From Chitinophagaceae bacterium (GTDB lineage: Bacteria; Bacteroidota; Bacteroidia; Chitinophagales; Chitinophagaceae), in the NCBI GenBank assembly GCA_022841365.1, contig JALHRP010000018.1, forward strand, positions 26,785 to 60,373: 33,589 nt of DNA. The letters are read 5' to 3'. Every line of letters starts with the position of its first letter. Within the stretch, counting starts at the first letter, position 1. The notes below the pieces were generated by a model, which was not told the origin of the DNA, did no database searches, and was given only the letters and a program-made list of their open reading frames with translations. The position numbers and the translations under genes are program-made. Positions 32,641 to 33,589 of the stretch are shown here, piece by piece.

Positions 32641-33589
32641 AGTGCTATTTTTTTAGGTATACTGAAATAAAATGTACTCCCTTTCCCTACTTCAGATTCA
32701 ATCCAGATTTTTCCGTTATGCAGTTCTATAATTTTTTTGCAGATCGCTAAGCCAATACCAGTGCCGGAATATTCGCTTTTATTATGCAGCCGTTGAAAAA
32801 TGACAAATATTTTATCATAATATTTCGCCTCAATACCCAGTCCGTTATCTTTTACATAAAAAACATAGCTGTCCTGTTCTTCTGTACTGCCTATTTCTAT
32901 TTCAGGATTTTTTTTATTTCTGTATTTTAAGGCATTACTTACCAGATTAAGAAATAACTGGTTGATGAGTGTTTCGTGAACCACCATTTTCGGTAATGGT
33001 TTCCAGTTAAGAACCGCTTCGTTTTTTTTGATTTCTTCCTCCAATACCTGTTTCACATATTGAACTGAATCATTCAAATCGGTGAGCGCAAAACTTTTTT
33101 TATCAGTGCCTATTCGTGAATATTGTAACAAGGCCTGTACAAGCGCTTTCATACGTTCTGCACCATCTACAGCAAAATGAATGTATTCTTTCTGAGCAAC
33201 ATCCAATTGCCCATCCATTTCCTGTTCGAGCAAACTAAGAAAGCTGCTCACCATTCTTAATGGCTCCTGTAAGTCATGACTGGCTACATAAGCAAAGCGT
33301 TCTAATTCTATATTGGAGGATTGCAATTCAGCAGCTTTTTTTTCAAGGCTTACCAGTAGCTCTTCTTTTTCCTGCTGTGCCCTTTTGCGTTCTGTAATAT
33401 CCATTGAAAGAATAAAAAGGCCTTCGGGTACAGGTTGTATTCTTAATTCGAACCAACCTTGCGTATTATCCGGAAAATAAAAATCACTTTCAAAAACACT
33501 GGCGGTTCGTTCCTGCATGCAACGTTTCAGTTCATTAAACATCTCTGTCTGCTCAAGTTCGGGATACATCTCCATCATTGTATGACCAA
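32637..33589 (-). CDS. PAS-histidine kinase (partial, N-terminus beyond window)
   Basis: The frame is open through the right edge. An internal ATG at 33578 exists, but the residues before it (GHT, then MMEMYPELEQTEMF) already belong to a PAS fold, so the true start lies outside. The visible PAS/PAC part ends in LRIQPVPEGLFILSMDITER. It is followed by a coiled linker, a HisKA domain with the H-box RFAYVASHDLQEPLRMV, and HATPase_c motifs: N-box HETLINQLFLNLVSNALKY, DNGLGIEAKYYDKIFVIFQR and SGTGIGLAICKKIIELHNG. This is the phytochrome-type kinase subclass that uses Rcp1-like regulators, and its stop overlaps the start of just such a regulator. The input signal is unknown. Confidence 0.92.
   Translation of the reverse strand, partial: GHTMMEMYPELEQTEMFNELKRCMQERTASVFESDFYFPDNTQGWFELRIQPVPEGLFILSMDITERKRAQQEKEELLVSLEKKAAELQSSNIELERFAYVASHDLQEPLRMVSSFLSLLEQEMDGQLDVAQKEYIHFAVDGAERMKALVQALLQYSRIGTDKKSFALTDLNDSVQYVKQVLEEEIKKNEAVLNWKPLPKMVVHETLINQLFLNLVSNALKYRNKKNPEIEIGSTEEQDSYVFYVKDNGLGIEAKYYDKIFVIFQRLHNKSEYSGTGIGLAICKKIIELHNGKIWIESEVGKGSTFYFSIPKKIAL

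Noticed and set aside
1-33589. CRISPR array, tRNA, rRNA, prophage or insertion sequence
   Set aside because: I found no regularly spaced repeats, no tRNA-like fold with a TTCRA loop, no rRNA, and no transposase, integrase or phage structural gene.

Overview
The window looks like a chromosomal segment of a Bacteroidota bacterium, most likely family Chitinophagaceae (inferred from gene content, not from a marker-gene tree). The evidence is a SusC/SusD/SusE locus, type IX secretion C-terminal sorting domains, lipoproteins, mostly absent Shine-Dalgarno sequences, and several exact matches to the Bacteroidota -7 promoter box TAnnTTTG. I see no rRNA, tRNA, CRISPR, phage or transposase genes.

Layout. 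(1) 1-10705: an alpha-glucan utilisation locus on the minus strand, read from right to left: secreted GH13 amylase-like enzyme, SusC, SusD, SusE, and a second SusE/SusF-like binding protein that runs off the left edge. An AraC-type regulator is divergent from the amylase. (2) 10715-18356: mostly housekeeping: a lipoprotein amidohydrolase, ligA, a free-standing NUMOD4/HNH nuclease, a DUF2461 protein, a secreted T9SS protein and asd. (3) 18357-18667: an intergenic region with a perfect 20-bp inverted repeat pair and a complete small minus-strand transcription unit (promoter, 18-codon ORF, terminator). (4) 18668-23800: a lamin-tail-domain secreted protein, an unrecognised protein with kinase-fold hallmarks, a repeat-rich gap containing a lipoprotein gene broken by an in-frame TAA, a PfkB kinase and a small secreted protein. 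(5) 23907-30455: the phenylacetate degradation cluster: TetR regulator, a secreted unknown, paaE-A-B-C-D, an MgtC-family membrane protein, paaG. (6) 30703-33589: a minus-strand signalling operon: PAS histidine kinase (partial), single-domain response regulator, and a receiver-PAS-histidine kinase.

How the genes work together. In the Sus locus, surface lipoproteins (SusD, SusE and the second binding protein) would capture starch-like glucan, the amylase would cut it outside the cell, SusC would import the oligosaccharides, and the AraC protein is the natural local regulator. In the paa cluster, PaaABCE (with PaaD as Fe-S assembly factor) would epoxidise phenylacetyl-CoA and PaaG would isomerise the epoxide to the oxepin; the remaining ring-opening and beta-oxidation genes are not in the window.

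The most striking observation is that three consecutive epoxidase genes, paaA, paaB and paaC, each carry a copy of one palindromic repeat inside the reading frame. The paaB and paaC copies are identical over 36 bp and encode the same 12 residues. The paaA copy is inverted, diverged and forms the C-terminus of the protein. This resembles, in principle, the in-frame palindromic elements of Rickettsia.
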